26,549 nucleotides of DNA, from contig JASHSE010000261.1 of the NCBI GenBank assembly GCA_030036975.1, positions 1 through 26,549 of the forward strand, in the 5' to 3' direction. Each line of letters opens with the position of its first letter. Position 1 is the first letter of the stretch. The translations under genes were made by a program, and so were the position numbers. The notes under the pieces are model-generated. The model saw only the letters and a list, made by a program, of their open reading frames with translations. It did no database searches and was not told the DNA's origin. Of the stretch, positions 1 through 7,419 are shown piece after piece. Source of the DNA: Xanthobacteraceae bacterium. GTDB taxonomy: Bacteria; Pseudomonadota; Alphaproteobacteria; Rhizobiales; Xanthobacteraceae.

Positions 1-41
1 TCATTAAAGACCATCGTTATTGCAGCGAGCGGCTTTTTCAT
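1..41 (-). CDS. 5' end of a probable glycosyltransferase (partial, runs off the left edge)
   Basis: An ATG on the minus strand at 41 opens a frame with no stop up to the window edge. It gives 13 residues, MKKPLAAITMVFN, and the next codon begins GA (Asp or Glu). The pattern hydrophobic-T-M-V-F-N-[DE] near the N-terminus is typical of GT2-like glycosyltransferases, in which this is the first beta strand and nucleotide-binding loop. It lies 21 nt after the stop of the preceding minus-strand gene, so it is probably the third gene of the OGT1 operon. A GGAA about 10 nt upstream is a weak ribosome-binding site. Thirteen residues cannot prove the family; the context of sugar-transfer genes supports it. 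Confidence 0.5.
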   Translation of the reverse strand, partial: MKKPLAAITMVFN

Positions 42-62
42 CTTGGTGTTGTTCCGCGTTTG

Positions 63-797
63 TTACCGCTTCACTGCTCGGAAATTGCGGCGGTACACGG
101 CGGTTTCCTCGCGCAGCGAATCGTTGGTGTCGCTGAACCGCTCCATCGCCTCGGAAGACAGCGCCTCGCAGCGCGCCGACCAGGACTCACGTTTTACCGG
201 CAGGCACTGCACCAAGGGCGTGCCCCTGGGCAGCACGCCGTTGAAGGCGGCGTCATGCCAATGCGCCGGAAATTGCACCGGCACGTCGCGATAGGCGTCG
301 CAATCGACCAGCCCGGTCAGCGCGGTGAACGGCAGATCGCGGCGGTTCACCGGGTGGGTGAATAAGAGGGAATAGCCCGGCGGCGCTTCGATGGTCCAGA
401 AGTTGACGAACTTGATGATGTAGCGGTCGTCGTCGAAGAACGGCGACCCGACCGCCTGGATCGGATCGTGAAAATCGATCGGTGAAAACGCGTGATCCGA
501 GGCGGCGCCGGGCGACAGATCGGTATTCCAGGTGAACTCGCCGTCCTGCACTTTCAGGTCCGTGGCCAACGGGATGAGGAATCCGTAGGTCATGGCGTCG
601 ATGAAGGGCGGACAGCGCTTGAGCGTTTCCTGCTGGTCGCCCGAGCGCGGGTTGACTACCCGCTGCGGCATGGCTTTGAACCACTCCGGCAAGCCGAGTA
701 CCGCCGGGATCGGTTCGGGCAGTACGCCGGCGAGCTCGGGCGGGCAGCGAAACGTCAAGCTCATCTCGTCGGTTTTTTGCTCCACAAACCTCTCCAC
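63..797 (-). CDS. Conserved protein of unknown function in the OGT1 operon
   Basis: This is a 244-residue protein if the GTG at 797 is the start. A GTG at 785 and an ATG at 764 (residue 12, MSLTFRCPPEL) are also possible and none has a clear ribosome-binding site. No signal peptide or membrane segment is seen, so it is probably cytoplasmic. Distinctive blocks are PFIDAMTYGFLIPL (about 62-75), FTHPVNRRDLPF with GLVDCDAY (about 145-170) and a C-terminal GVLPRGTPLVQCLPVKRE. The run of aromatic, Pro and Asp residues recalls uncharacterised families found beside glycosyltransferases and in phages (possibly a DUF6065 relative, not certain). It begins 33 nt after the OGT1 stop and ends 21 nt before the partial glycosyltransferase, so it most likely shares their transcript. 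I do not recognise a catalytic motif and assign no function. Confidence 0.8.
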   Translation of the reverse strand: MERFVEQKTDEMSLTFRCPPELAGVLPEPIPAVLGLPEWFKAMPQRVVNPRSGDQQETLKRCPPFIDAMTYGFLIPLATDLKVQDGEFTWNTDLSPGAASDHAFSPIDFHDPIQAVGSPFFDDDRYIIKFVNFWTIEAPPGYSLLFTHPVNRRDLPFTALTGLVDCDAYRDVPVQFPAHWHDAAFNGVLPRGTPLVQCLPVKRESWSARCEALSSEAMERFSDTNDSLREETAVYRRNFRAVKR

Positions 798-830
798 GCT
801 GCGCCGGGCCGGCGATGTCGTTGCGATCCA

Positions 831-3143
831 TCACGCCAGCGGTTCGACCGTGATTTGCCGTGGCGCTTCGCCGCGCTGGTGGATGTCCCAAATGGTTTTA
901 TAGGCCGCTTCGATGTGCCGGCGCAGGCGATCGGTGTCGAACAGCGGATATGTCGATCGGTTGGCGTCGAGTCTTGTGCGGATCGCCTGCAGCAGTGCCG
1001 GTTCGGCGGCGAGCTTCACGGCCAACGCCGCGTAGTCGTCGAGGCTCGTCGTAATCATTTCCGGCAGGCCGACGGCCTTGAGCAGGCTCGATCCGACCCG
1101 GCCAGCAAACGAGGCGCCGACGCAGGTGAGCATCGGCAATCCGGCCCAGAGCGCGTCCAGCGCGGTCGAGTGCGCGCCGTAAGGCAGCGTATCGAGGAAG
1201 AGGTCGGCGCGGCGGTGGCGGGCGAGGTGGTCCTCGATTCGTTCCAGCCGCGGAGCAAATACCAGCCGCGCCGGATCGAGGCCGCGCACGTCGAATTCGT
1301 GGCGCAGGTTTGCCATCGCAACATCGTGCATCTTCGGCAGCCATAGCACGCTCTCGGGCACGCGCTGCAGGATGCGCGCCCAGGCCGCGAAGATGCTCGC
1401 GCTGATCTTGAAGCTGCGGTTGAAGCAGCAAAACACGAAGCCATTTTCCGGCAGGCCGAGCGCGGCCCGCGTCGGCACTAACGGCGCGATCTGCCGTGTC
1501 GTGTCGCTGGGGTGATAGCAGTCCGGCAAGTGGATGATGTTCTCGCTGAAGTAGCGCCGCTCGGCCAGCGGCAGCACCGTCGGATCGGCGAGAAAATAAT
1601 CGATGAAATCCGCGCCTGTGGTGCTGGCATAGCCGAGATAGGCGACCTGAACGGGCGCCGGGCGCAGCGCGAGGCTGCCGATACGGTTGCCGCGTGTGAG
1701 CCCGTTCAGGTCGACCGCGATATTGACGTCGAGCGCTCTGATAAGTTCTGCGATCCCGCGATCGGAGCTGGACGATACGTCATGGAAGCGGTCGAACGAT
1801 TGGGCGATGCGCGCGCGTATGGTGCTGCCGTCGTCGCGGCCGGTCGACAGCCCGACAAACTCGAAATCAGTGCGGTCGTGACGCTCCAACAGTTCAACGA
1901 TCGAGGCGGCGACAGCGTGGCTGCGGAAGTCGGACGAGATATAGGCGACCCGCAGCTTGGCGGATTTCGTGGCGGCGCGGCGCGGCAGCGGCTTGATGAT
2001 CGTCGGCAAGCTGCGCTGCAGATAGTCCCGCGCGCAGATCTGCAGATAAGACGGGTTGCCGAAATAGAACAGCGGATAGGTGATGCCGACAGTGTGTCTC
2101 TTGTCGGCGATGGCGGGCTCGGCAATCTCGGCAAGGGCTGCGGCTTTCGTCCAATGACAGGCGTCAAGCGCGAGAAAGCCCAGCGACTCGAAGACATGAG
2201 GATGACGCGGGTCGAGCGCCAATACCCGTTCGTAATCGCGGATCGCTTCCTCATGACGATTCGGGCCGAGCACATTGGCGCGGTTGTTCAGGATGTCGGC
2301 GCGGTTGGGGGCAATGGCGAGCGCACGATCGTAGCTGGCGAGCGCCTCTTCTGTGCGCTCGAGAGCGGCCAGCACGTTGCCGCGGTTGAATAGCAGTTCG
2401 GGGTCGTTCGGCGAGAAGGAGAGGGCGCGATCAAAGCAGGCCAACGCCTCTTCGGTTCGCCGCAGCTCGATCAGCAAATTGCCGTAGTTGTTGAGGATCG
2501 CGATATGGTCGGGTTTCAGCGCCAGCGCCCGCTGGTAAGGCGCAATCGCCTCGTCGTGCCGGCCCAGAAGGCACAGCGCGTCGGCGTAACTGCCAAGCGC
2601 CGCAACGTGGTTCGGTACGAGCTGCAGCAGTTTTTCGTAAGACCGACAGGCCTCGCCAAACCGATTGCCCAGCGCCAGCGTGTTGGCGCGATTGAACAGG
2701 GCCGCAGCATGGCCAGGCCGGATCGCCAAGGCGCGATCATAGCTTTCAAGGGCCGCTTCATGGCGTCCGATCTGCGACAGCAAAACACCGCGGTTGAAGT
2801 GACAATCGGCGTCGCTTGGGCGCAGCTTGATGAGCCGGTCGTATTTGGCGAGCGCCTCGTCGCGGCGGCCGAGCGCGCTTAAGGCAAAGGCACAAACCGC
2901 CAGAGCTTCGGGTGCATCCGCCCGCAGCCGGGCGGCGCTCTCGGCGAGACGCAGCGCCTCGTCGGGCCGGCCTTGCTGCATTTTCAGCATGCCAAAGAGA
3001 TGCAGCGCGTCGAAATGCTTGGGTTGACGCGCCAGCAATGCGGCATAGGCCGACTCGGCTTCAGCGAAGCGGCCCTGGCGATGCAGGCTGAATGCGGCTT
3101 GCACGTCTCCAATCGCCGAAGACGTTGATCGCTCGCGCGACAT
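831..3143 (-). CDS. TPR protein with GT41 (O-GlcNAc-transferase/SPINDLY-like) domain, copy 1
   Basis: A 770-residue protein. Residues about 9-313 are roughly nine tetratricopeptide units, mostly exactly 34 residues long; the ninth (about 281-313) is one residue short. Residues about 395-770 are a GT41 glycosyltransferase. Conserved GT41 points are present: the His of DFRSHA (H409), the Lys of FNRSFKI (K579, equivalent to human OGT K842), VDLNGLTRGNR, and AHSTALDALW (H658, T660, D663) at the nucleotide-sugar site. GT41 enzymes transfer a sugar from a nucleotide donor to Ser/Thr of proteins, with the TPR coil binding the substrate; the donor and target here are unknown. It is cytoplasmic. It is the first gene of a minus-strand operon with the unknown protein at 63-797 and the partial glycosyltransferase. 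The ATG is preceded only by a distant GGAG. It lacks the WRGEIY-DRIR linker shared by copies 2 and 3, so it is the most divergent of the three. Confidence 0.92.
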   Translation of the reverse strand: MSRERSTSSAIGDVQAAFSLHRQGRFAEAESAYAALLARQPKHFDALHLFGMLKMQQGRPDEALRLAESAARLRADAPEALAVCAFALSALGRRDEALAKYDRLIKLRPSDADCHFNRGVLLSQIGRHEAALESYDRALAIRPGHAAALFNRANTLALGNRFGEACRSYEKLLQLVPNHVAALGSYADALCLLGRHDEAIAPYQRALALKPDHIAILNNYGNLLIELRRTEEALACFDRALSFSPNDPELLFNRGNVLAALERTEEALASYDRALAIAPNRADILNNRANVLGPNRHEEAIRDYERVLALDPRHPHVFESLGFLALDACHWTKAAALAEIAEPAIADKRHTVGITYPLFYFGNPSYLQICARDYLQRSLPTIIKPLPRRAATKSAKLRVAYISSDFRSHAVAASIVELLERHDRTDFEFVGLSTGRDDGSTIRARIAQSFDRFHDVSSSSDRGIAELIRALDVNIAVDLNGLTRGNRIGSLALRPAPVQVAYLGYASTTGADFIDYFLADPTVLPLAERRYFSENIIHLPDCYHPSDTTRQIAPLVPTRAALGLPENGFVFCCFNRSFKISASIFAAWARILQRVPESVLWLPKMHDVAMANLRHEFDVRGLDPARLVFAPRLERIEDHLARHRRADLFLDTLPYGAHSTALDALWAGLPMLTCVGASFAGRVGSSLLKAVGLPEMITTSLDDYAALAVKLAAEPALLQAIRTRLDANRSTYPLFDTDRLRRHIEAAYKTIWDIHQRGEAPRQITVEPLA

Positions 3144-3289
3144 GGAGGTCAGCTCATCTCCGGCCGAAACGCTGCGTCTGAGTGCGCCAAGATAGGTATT
3201 TTTCCGACAAGCCGGCAGGCTATCGCCGTTTGCTGCCCTGGTAAACCTCTCGCTTTGCGTCCGTCCTGGTGCGCGCCGCGGCTGGTCCG

Positions 3290-3324
3290 TATCATCGATT
3301 TGCTGCCGGCCTCAGTCGATGATA
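3290..3324. promoter_or_regulatory. 9-bp perfect inverted repeat, candidate operator
   Basis: TATCATCGA at 3290-3298 is exactly matched by its reverse complement TCGATGATA at 3316-3324, with a 17-nt spacer. It lies in the 242-bp divergent region between OGT1 (minus, starts 3143) and the glycosyltransferase (plus, starts 3386), about 60 nt upstream of the latter. The arms are AT-richer than the surroundings. Position and symmetry suit a dimeric regulator controlling one or both genes. No regulator is identified, and no convincing -35/-10 pair is seen around it. Confidence 0.4.
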
Positions 3325-3385
3325 ACGGCACTTGGCGGGCGGCGCGCCAGAGTGCCGCTGCGTCGTTGTTACGCCGGGGCGACTG

Positions 3386-4252
3386 ATGGCTCATTATCAT
3401 TTGATGCATTGCGTGCCGCCCGATCCCCGCGTGCACGGCCTCAACGGTTACAAGGAGGTCATTGAGACCGTCGCCTGGGGATTGGAGCAGCTCGGCCATC
3501 AGACCAGCTATGCGCTGAACCAGAGCGTTCGCGACGCCACTAACATCGTGTTCGGCGCCCAGGTCATGCCGATCGCCGCGCTCAAGCGGCTGCCTGAGGG
3601 CACTATCATCTACAATTTCGAGCAGATACGGGAGATCACGGCGGCGGCGCAGATCCGCGCCGAAACCCGCTACTACGCGCAGGTGCCGCATTTCCAAGTC
3701 TGGGACTATACGGCGGCCAACCTGCCGAGCTGGCGTACGCTCGGACGCTATCAGGTCAAGATCGTTCCGGTTGGTTACGCACCGATCCTGACCCGCATTC
3801 CGAAGGCGCCGCGCCAGGATATCGACGTGTTGATCTACGGCATGAGCGGCGAGCGCCGGCTGCAGACTTTTCACGGGCTGTCGCAGCGCGGCCTGTCGAC
3901 GGTCTTCGTCAGCGGACTTTACGGCGCGGCGCGCGACGAGCTGATTTCCCGCGCCAAAATCGTGCTCAACATCAATCTTTACCCGCACACCCGGATCTTC
4001 GAAATCGTGCGGGTGTCGTATCTGTTGGCGAATCGGAAGGCGGTGGTCGCCGACCTCGATGCCGATACCAGCATCGACGACGACATAAAGGCCGCGGTGA
4101 AGTTTGCCTCGACGCTGCAGGACCTTGTGAACCTGTGCGACAGCCTCGCCAACAACGACCGGGAGCGCACCAAGCTGGAAGAGGTCGGATTTTCCTGCAT
4201 CAGCCGACGCGACATAAGGGGTATCCTCAAAGGCGCACTGGCAAGCCCGTAG
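3386..4252 (+). CDS. GT-B-like glycosyltransferase
   Basis: 288 residues from the ATG at 3386 (MAHYHLMHCVPPDP). An upstream in-frame TTG at 3332 would add 18 residues with no homology look and is rejected. The N-terminal half has the open Rossmann-type pattern with GLNGYKEVIETVAWGLEQLGH, resembling the donor-independent start of GT-B enzymes. IIYNFEQI (about 74-81) and the C-terminal KIVLNINLYPHTRIFEIVRVSYLLA (about 208-231, its central residues being NLYPHTRIFE) match the acidic EX-type nucleotide-sugar site seen in CgeB-like and GT1-like proteins. It is probably a cytoplasmic sugar transferase. It is followed after 51 nt by the epimerase on the same strand, suggesting that the epimerase makes its donor. 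Donor and acceptor cannot be told from sequence alone. Confidence 0.8.
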   Translation: MAHYHLMHCVPPDPRVHGLNGYKEVIETVAWGLEQLGHQTSYALNQSVRDATNIVFGAQVMPIAALKRLPEGTIIYNFEQIREITAAAQIRAETRYYAQVPHFQVWDYTAANLPSWRTLGRYQVKIVPVGYAPILTRIPKAPRQDIDVLIYGMSGERRLQTFHGLSQRGLSTVFVSGLYGAARDELISRAKIVLNINLYPHTRIFEIVRVSYLLANRKAVVADLDADTSIDDDIKAAVKFASTLQDLVNLCDSLANNDRERTKLEEVGFSCISRRDIRGILKGALASP

Positions 4253-4283
4253 CCCGAATAGCGCTTTGCGCGACCCGGGCTAC
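4249..4283. repeat. GTAGCCCG palindromic element overlapping a stop codon
   Basis: GTAGCCCG (4249-4256) pairs with CGGGCTAC (4276-4283), with an inner GCGC-TTT-GCGC stem (4261-4271). The TAG stop of the glycosyltransferase (4250-4252) lies inside the left arm. Short palindromes with GTAGCCCG/CGGGCTAC ends are scattered in many rhizobial genomes as intergenic repeats. Here it may stabilise the upstream transcript end or attenuate read-through into the epimerase. There is no T tract, so it is not a classic terminator. Confidence 0.55.
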
Positions 4284-4303
4284 TGCCTTATGGAATATGC
4301 CGC

Positions 4304-5287
4304 ATGCGGCTGATGGGCAAAAACGTCGTCGTCACCGGCGGCGCCGGATTGATCGGCTCGTACCTGGTGGATTGCCTGGTCGAGCGCGGCGCGCGTGTCG
4401 TCGTCGCCGATGATTTTTCGAAGGGGCGGCGCAACAATCTCGCTGGAGTGATTGATCGCATTACGATCCGAGAAGGCGATCTTGAACAGGCCGCCGCCAT
4501 GGCCCGCGCGCTCGACGGTGCCGAAATCGTCTTCCACCTCGCCAGCCGCGCCTATGGCATCGGCTATTCGTCGCAAAATCACCTGGCGTTGCTGGCGCAC
4601 AATGAGCGCATCACCAACAATCTGCTCGATGCGCTCGCCGCGCGGCCGGCCGGGCATCTGTTGGTCTGCTCGTCGTCCTGCGTCTATCCGGACGACGGGC
4701 CCGACACGGTTGCCGAACTGCCGGTATTTTGCGGCGAGCCGGAGCAGGCGAATTGGGGCTACGGCTGGGCCAAGCGCCTGCTCGAGCAGAAGGCGGCTTT
4801 GGTGGCGCAGGCGACTGCCATGCCGCTCACCATCGTGCGGCCGTTCAACATCTACGGCGAGCGCTATCGCTGGATCGACGCCGCGTCACAAGCCATCCCG
4901 ATGCTGGTTAAGAAGGTGATGGACGGCGACGACCCGGTCGTGGTCTGGGGCTCCGGCACGCAGCGCCGCAACTACATGCACGCCGCCGATTGCGCCGCGG
5001 CGATCGCGGCCGTGGTCGAGGCCGGCTTCGTCGGCACCGTGAATATCGGCACTGAAGACACGGTGTCGATGCTCGGCCTGATCGAAATGATTTGCCGACT
5101 TGCCGGCCGCCGGGCGCGTATTGTCACCGATCCGAGCCGCCCCGAAGGACGGCGCATCAAGAGCTGCGATGCCACGCTGCTGCGCAAGGTCTATCCCGGA
5201 TTGGAGGCGTGCATGCCGCTCGAGCAGGGTCTTTCGCGCATGATCGATTGGCACGCCGCGGAGTTCGGCACGGTGGCCTCGGGGTGA
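4304..5287 (+). CDS. NAD-dependent epimerase/dehydratase (extended SDR), nucleotide-sugar type
   Basis: 327 residues. The N-terminus has the NAD(P)-binding Rossmann motif TGGAGLIG (G12, G15, G18), followed by VVVADDFSKG, where the acidic residue after the second strand favours NAD. The catalytic set is the Ser run SSSCVYP (about 123-129) and YGWAK (Y153, K157). RPFNIYGERY and a C-terminal RRNYMHAADCA complete the pattern of GDP-mannose 3,5-epimerase, GDP-fucose synthase and UDP-glucose 4-epimerase relatives. It likely epimerises or reduces a nucleotide sugar in the cytoplasm. It is co-directional with the glycosyltransferase 51 nt upstream and ends 32 nt from the convergent OGT2. A second ATG three codons in (4313) is an equally good start. 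Exact substrate is not decidable here. Confidence 0.88.
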   Translation: MRLMGKNVVVTGGAGLIGSYLVDCLVERGARVVVADDFSKGRRNNLAGVIDRITIREGDLEQAAAMARALDGAEIVFHLASRAYGIGYSSQNHLALLAHNERITNNLLDALAARPAGHLLVCSSSCVYPDDGPDTVAELPVFCGEPEQANWGYGWAKRLLEQKAALVAQATAMPLTIVRPFNIYGERYRWIDAASQAIPMLVKKVMDGDDPVVVWGSGTQRRNYMHAADCAAAIAAVVEAGFVGTVNIGTEDTVSMLGLIEMICRLAGRRARIVTDPSRPEGRRIKSCDATLLRKVYPGLEACMPLEQGLSRMIDWHAAEFGTVASG

Positions 5288-5319
5288 AGCGTTTCCGTGA
5301 CGCAGCACAAAGCGATAAT

Positions 5320-7419
5320 TCAGCAAATTTGTGCGTTGCTCTGAACGGTAAAGCTTGCCGGCGGCCGGCCGTCCCGATAGGCCCGCCACATGGCGGCGTA
5401 GGCCGCTTCGATGTGCCGGGTGAACCGCGCGGTGTCGAACAGCGGATGAGTTTGCCGGTTACCCGCGAGTTTTTGCTTCAGCCCTGCGCCAAGCACCGGA
5501 TCCTTTGCGATCTTGAGCGCCAGTGCCTCGTATTCGGCGAGCGAGGTGGTGACGAGCTCCGGCATGCCGACCGCGCGATTGAGGCTCCCGGCGACGCGGC
5601 CGGCGAAGCTCGAGCCGAGGCAGGTCAGCACCGGCAGCCCAACCCACAGCGCTTCGGTCGCGGTGGTGTGGGCATTGTAGGGGAGCGTGTCGAGAAACAG
5701 ATCGGCTTGGCGTTGCCGCGCCAAATGGTCGGCGGCAAGCGGCGCGCGCGGCGCGAAAATCAAGCGCTCGGGAGCGATGCCGCGCCGCTCGGCTTCGGCG
5801 CGCAGGTTGCGCGAAGCGATTGTGTTGTATTCGCGCAGCCACAGCACGCTGCCCTCGACCTCGCGCAACAGCCGCATCCAGATGTCGAACATCGCCGGGT
5901 TGATCTTGTAGGACAGGTTGAAGGCGCAGAAGACGAAACCGCTTTCCGGCAATCCGAGCGCGCCGCGAGGCGGGGTCGGCTCGGCAATCGCCCTGGTGGC
6001 GTCGGTCGGCAGGTAGGTATCGGGCAGCCAAGCCACCTTCTCGGCGTAGAATGCGACGTGTTCGGGCGGCACTATTGTCGCGTCGGCGATGACGTAGTCG
6101 TAATAGTCCGCGCCGAGCGTGCCCGGAAAGCCGATGTAATTGACCTGAATGGGCGCCGCGCGGCTGGCAAAAACGTTGGTGCGCGCGTTTTCCAGAAAGC
6201 CGACGAGATCGACCGCGATATCGATTTCGCGCTCGCGCAACAGAGCGGCGATCTCCTCGTCGCTGTTGGTGCGGACGTCGACGAAATGCTCGAACGCGCC
6301 TTGCAGCCTTTGGCGAATGCCTCGTTCTTGCTCCGGCCCGAACGATACCGCCGTCACCTCGAACCGCGACCGGTCATGGCGCTCGAACATTCCGGCCGTC
6401 AGATAAGCGATCGGGTGCTCGCGAAAATCGCCGGAGACGTAGGCGAGGCGGATGCGATCGTGACGGTAGATTTCGCCGCGCCATAGCGGCGCGGCGGCAG
6501 GAAAGCGCGCTTGGCTGAATTTTTTGGCGCAGCGCAGATGGTCCTCGACCGATGATGACACTGCGAGCGCCACGAACGGATTGGCGGCCTCGTCGCGCTC
6601 GATGGCGAGAAGCAAGCGGTCGCGTTCCGCTTCGAAACCGCTCCAATCGCACAGGTGCATTTTGGCGGAAAACCGCATGCTGCGCGCTTCGGAATCCTCC
6701 GGCTGCAGCGCCAAACCCTTGTCGTAGGCGGCCGCCGCCTGCTCGTAGCGGCCAAGGTGGAAATAAATGTTGGCCATGTTGTCGTAGGCGTCGGCGAAAT
6801 CCGGCGCCAACGCGATGGCTTTTTGATAGCTGGCCAGCGCCTCGTCGGAGCGCCGCAGCTCGGCCAAAGCGTTGCCGCGATTGAGGTGCGCCTCGGCGAA
6901 ACCCGGCCTGAGCGCGATGGCGCGCTCGTAATCGGCCAGTGCCTCGGCAACGCGCTTGAGAGAATGGCGCGCGGTGCCGCGATTGATGTAGGCGTCGGCA
7001 GAGCCCGGCGCCTGGGCGATGAGTTCGTCGTATTGACGCAGGGCTTCGGCCTGCCTGCCTGCCTGCAGCAAAGCGGTCGCATAATTGTTGCGCGCGTTGG
7101 CGTGGCGCGGATCGAGCTTGAGCACGTTCTCGTAGCTGAGCGCCGCGTCGTTGTAATTTCCCGACATGCCGAGTGCGACGGCGAGATTGTAGTGCGCGTC
7201 GACGAGGTCGGGTTTGATGCGCGCGGCGCGCCGGAACATGTCGGCGGCCGCGGTGTAATTGTTTTGTTGAACATAAAGCATGGCAAGCGAATAGACGCAG
7301 CCGACATTGTCGGGCGACTTTTTGAGAATGCGCTTGTAAATGCGGAGCGCCTCGGGAAGCCGCCCAGCCCGGTGATGCGACAGGGCGGCTTGAAGCTCGT
7401 TCATCCGGTCGGCAGCCAT
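5320..7419 (-). CDS. TPR protein with GT41 (O-GlcNAc-transferase/SPINDLY-like) domain, copy 2
   Basis: 699 residues from the ATG at 7419. The frame is open 81 codons further upstream, but that stretch lies within the hydrolase gene and reads as low-complexity Arg/Gly, so it is rejected. Residues about 4-241 are seven TPR units, six of them exactly 34 residues. Residues about 310-699 form the GT41 half, with H335 in DFREHP, K505 in FNLSYKINP, and AHTTATEALW (H584, T585, T586). Where human OGT and the two paralogues have Asp after this motif, this copy has Glu (E589). VDLVGF and APIQVNYIGFPGTLG are canonical. The start A overlaps the last base of the hydrolase stop (TGATG), indicating translational coupling. 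Predicted role is transfer of a sugar to a protein substrate in the cytoplasm; target unknown. Confidence 0.92.
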   Translation of the reverse strand: MAADRMNELQAALSHHRAGRLPEALRIYKRILKKSPDNVGCVYSLAMLYVQQNNYTAAADMFRRAARIKPDLVDAHYNLAVALGMSGNYNDAALSYENVLKLDPRHANARNNYATALLQAGRQAEALRQYDELIAQAPGSADAYINRGTARHSLKRVAEALADYERAIALRPGFAEAHLNRGNALAELRRSDEALASYQKAIALAPDFADAYDNMANIYFHLGRYEQAAAAYDKGLALQPEDSEARSMRFSAKMHLCDWSGFEAERDRLLLAIERDEAANPFVALAVSSSVEDHLRCAKKFSQARFPAAAPLWRGEIYRHDRIRLAYVSGDFREHPIAYLTAGMFERHDRSRFEVTAVSFGPEQERGIRQRLQGAFEHFVDVRTNSDEEIAALLREREIDIAVDLVGFLENARTNVFASRAAPIQVNYIGFPGTLGADYYDYVIADATIVPPEHVAFYAEKVAWLPDTYLPTDATRAIAEPTPPRGALGLPESGFVFCAFNLSYKINPAMFDIWMRLLREVEGSVLWLREYNTIASRNLRAEAERRGIAPERLIFAPRAPLAADHLARQRQADLFLDTLPYNAHTTATEALWVGLPVLTCLGSSFAGRVAGSLNRAVGMPELVTTSLAEYEALALKIAKDPVLGAGLKQKLAGNRQTHPLFDTARFTRHIEAAYAAMWRAYRDGRPPASFTVQSNAQIC

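Noticed and set aside
3149..3988. 279-codon minus-strand frame opposite the GT-B glycosyltransferase
   Set aside because: No family-like sequence; the plus-strand frame has clear glycosyltransferase motifs and fits the epimerase operon.
5092..6486. 464-codon plus-strand frame opposite OGT2
   Set aside because: Antisense shadow of the GT41 domain; begins within the epimerase and has no recognisable domain.
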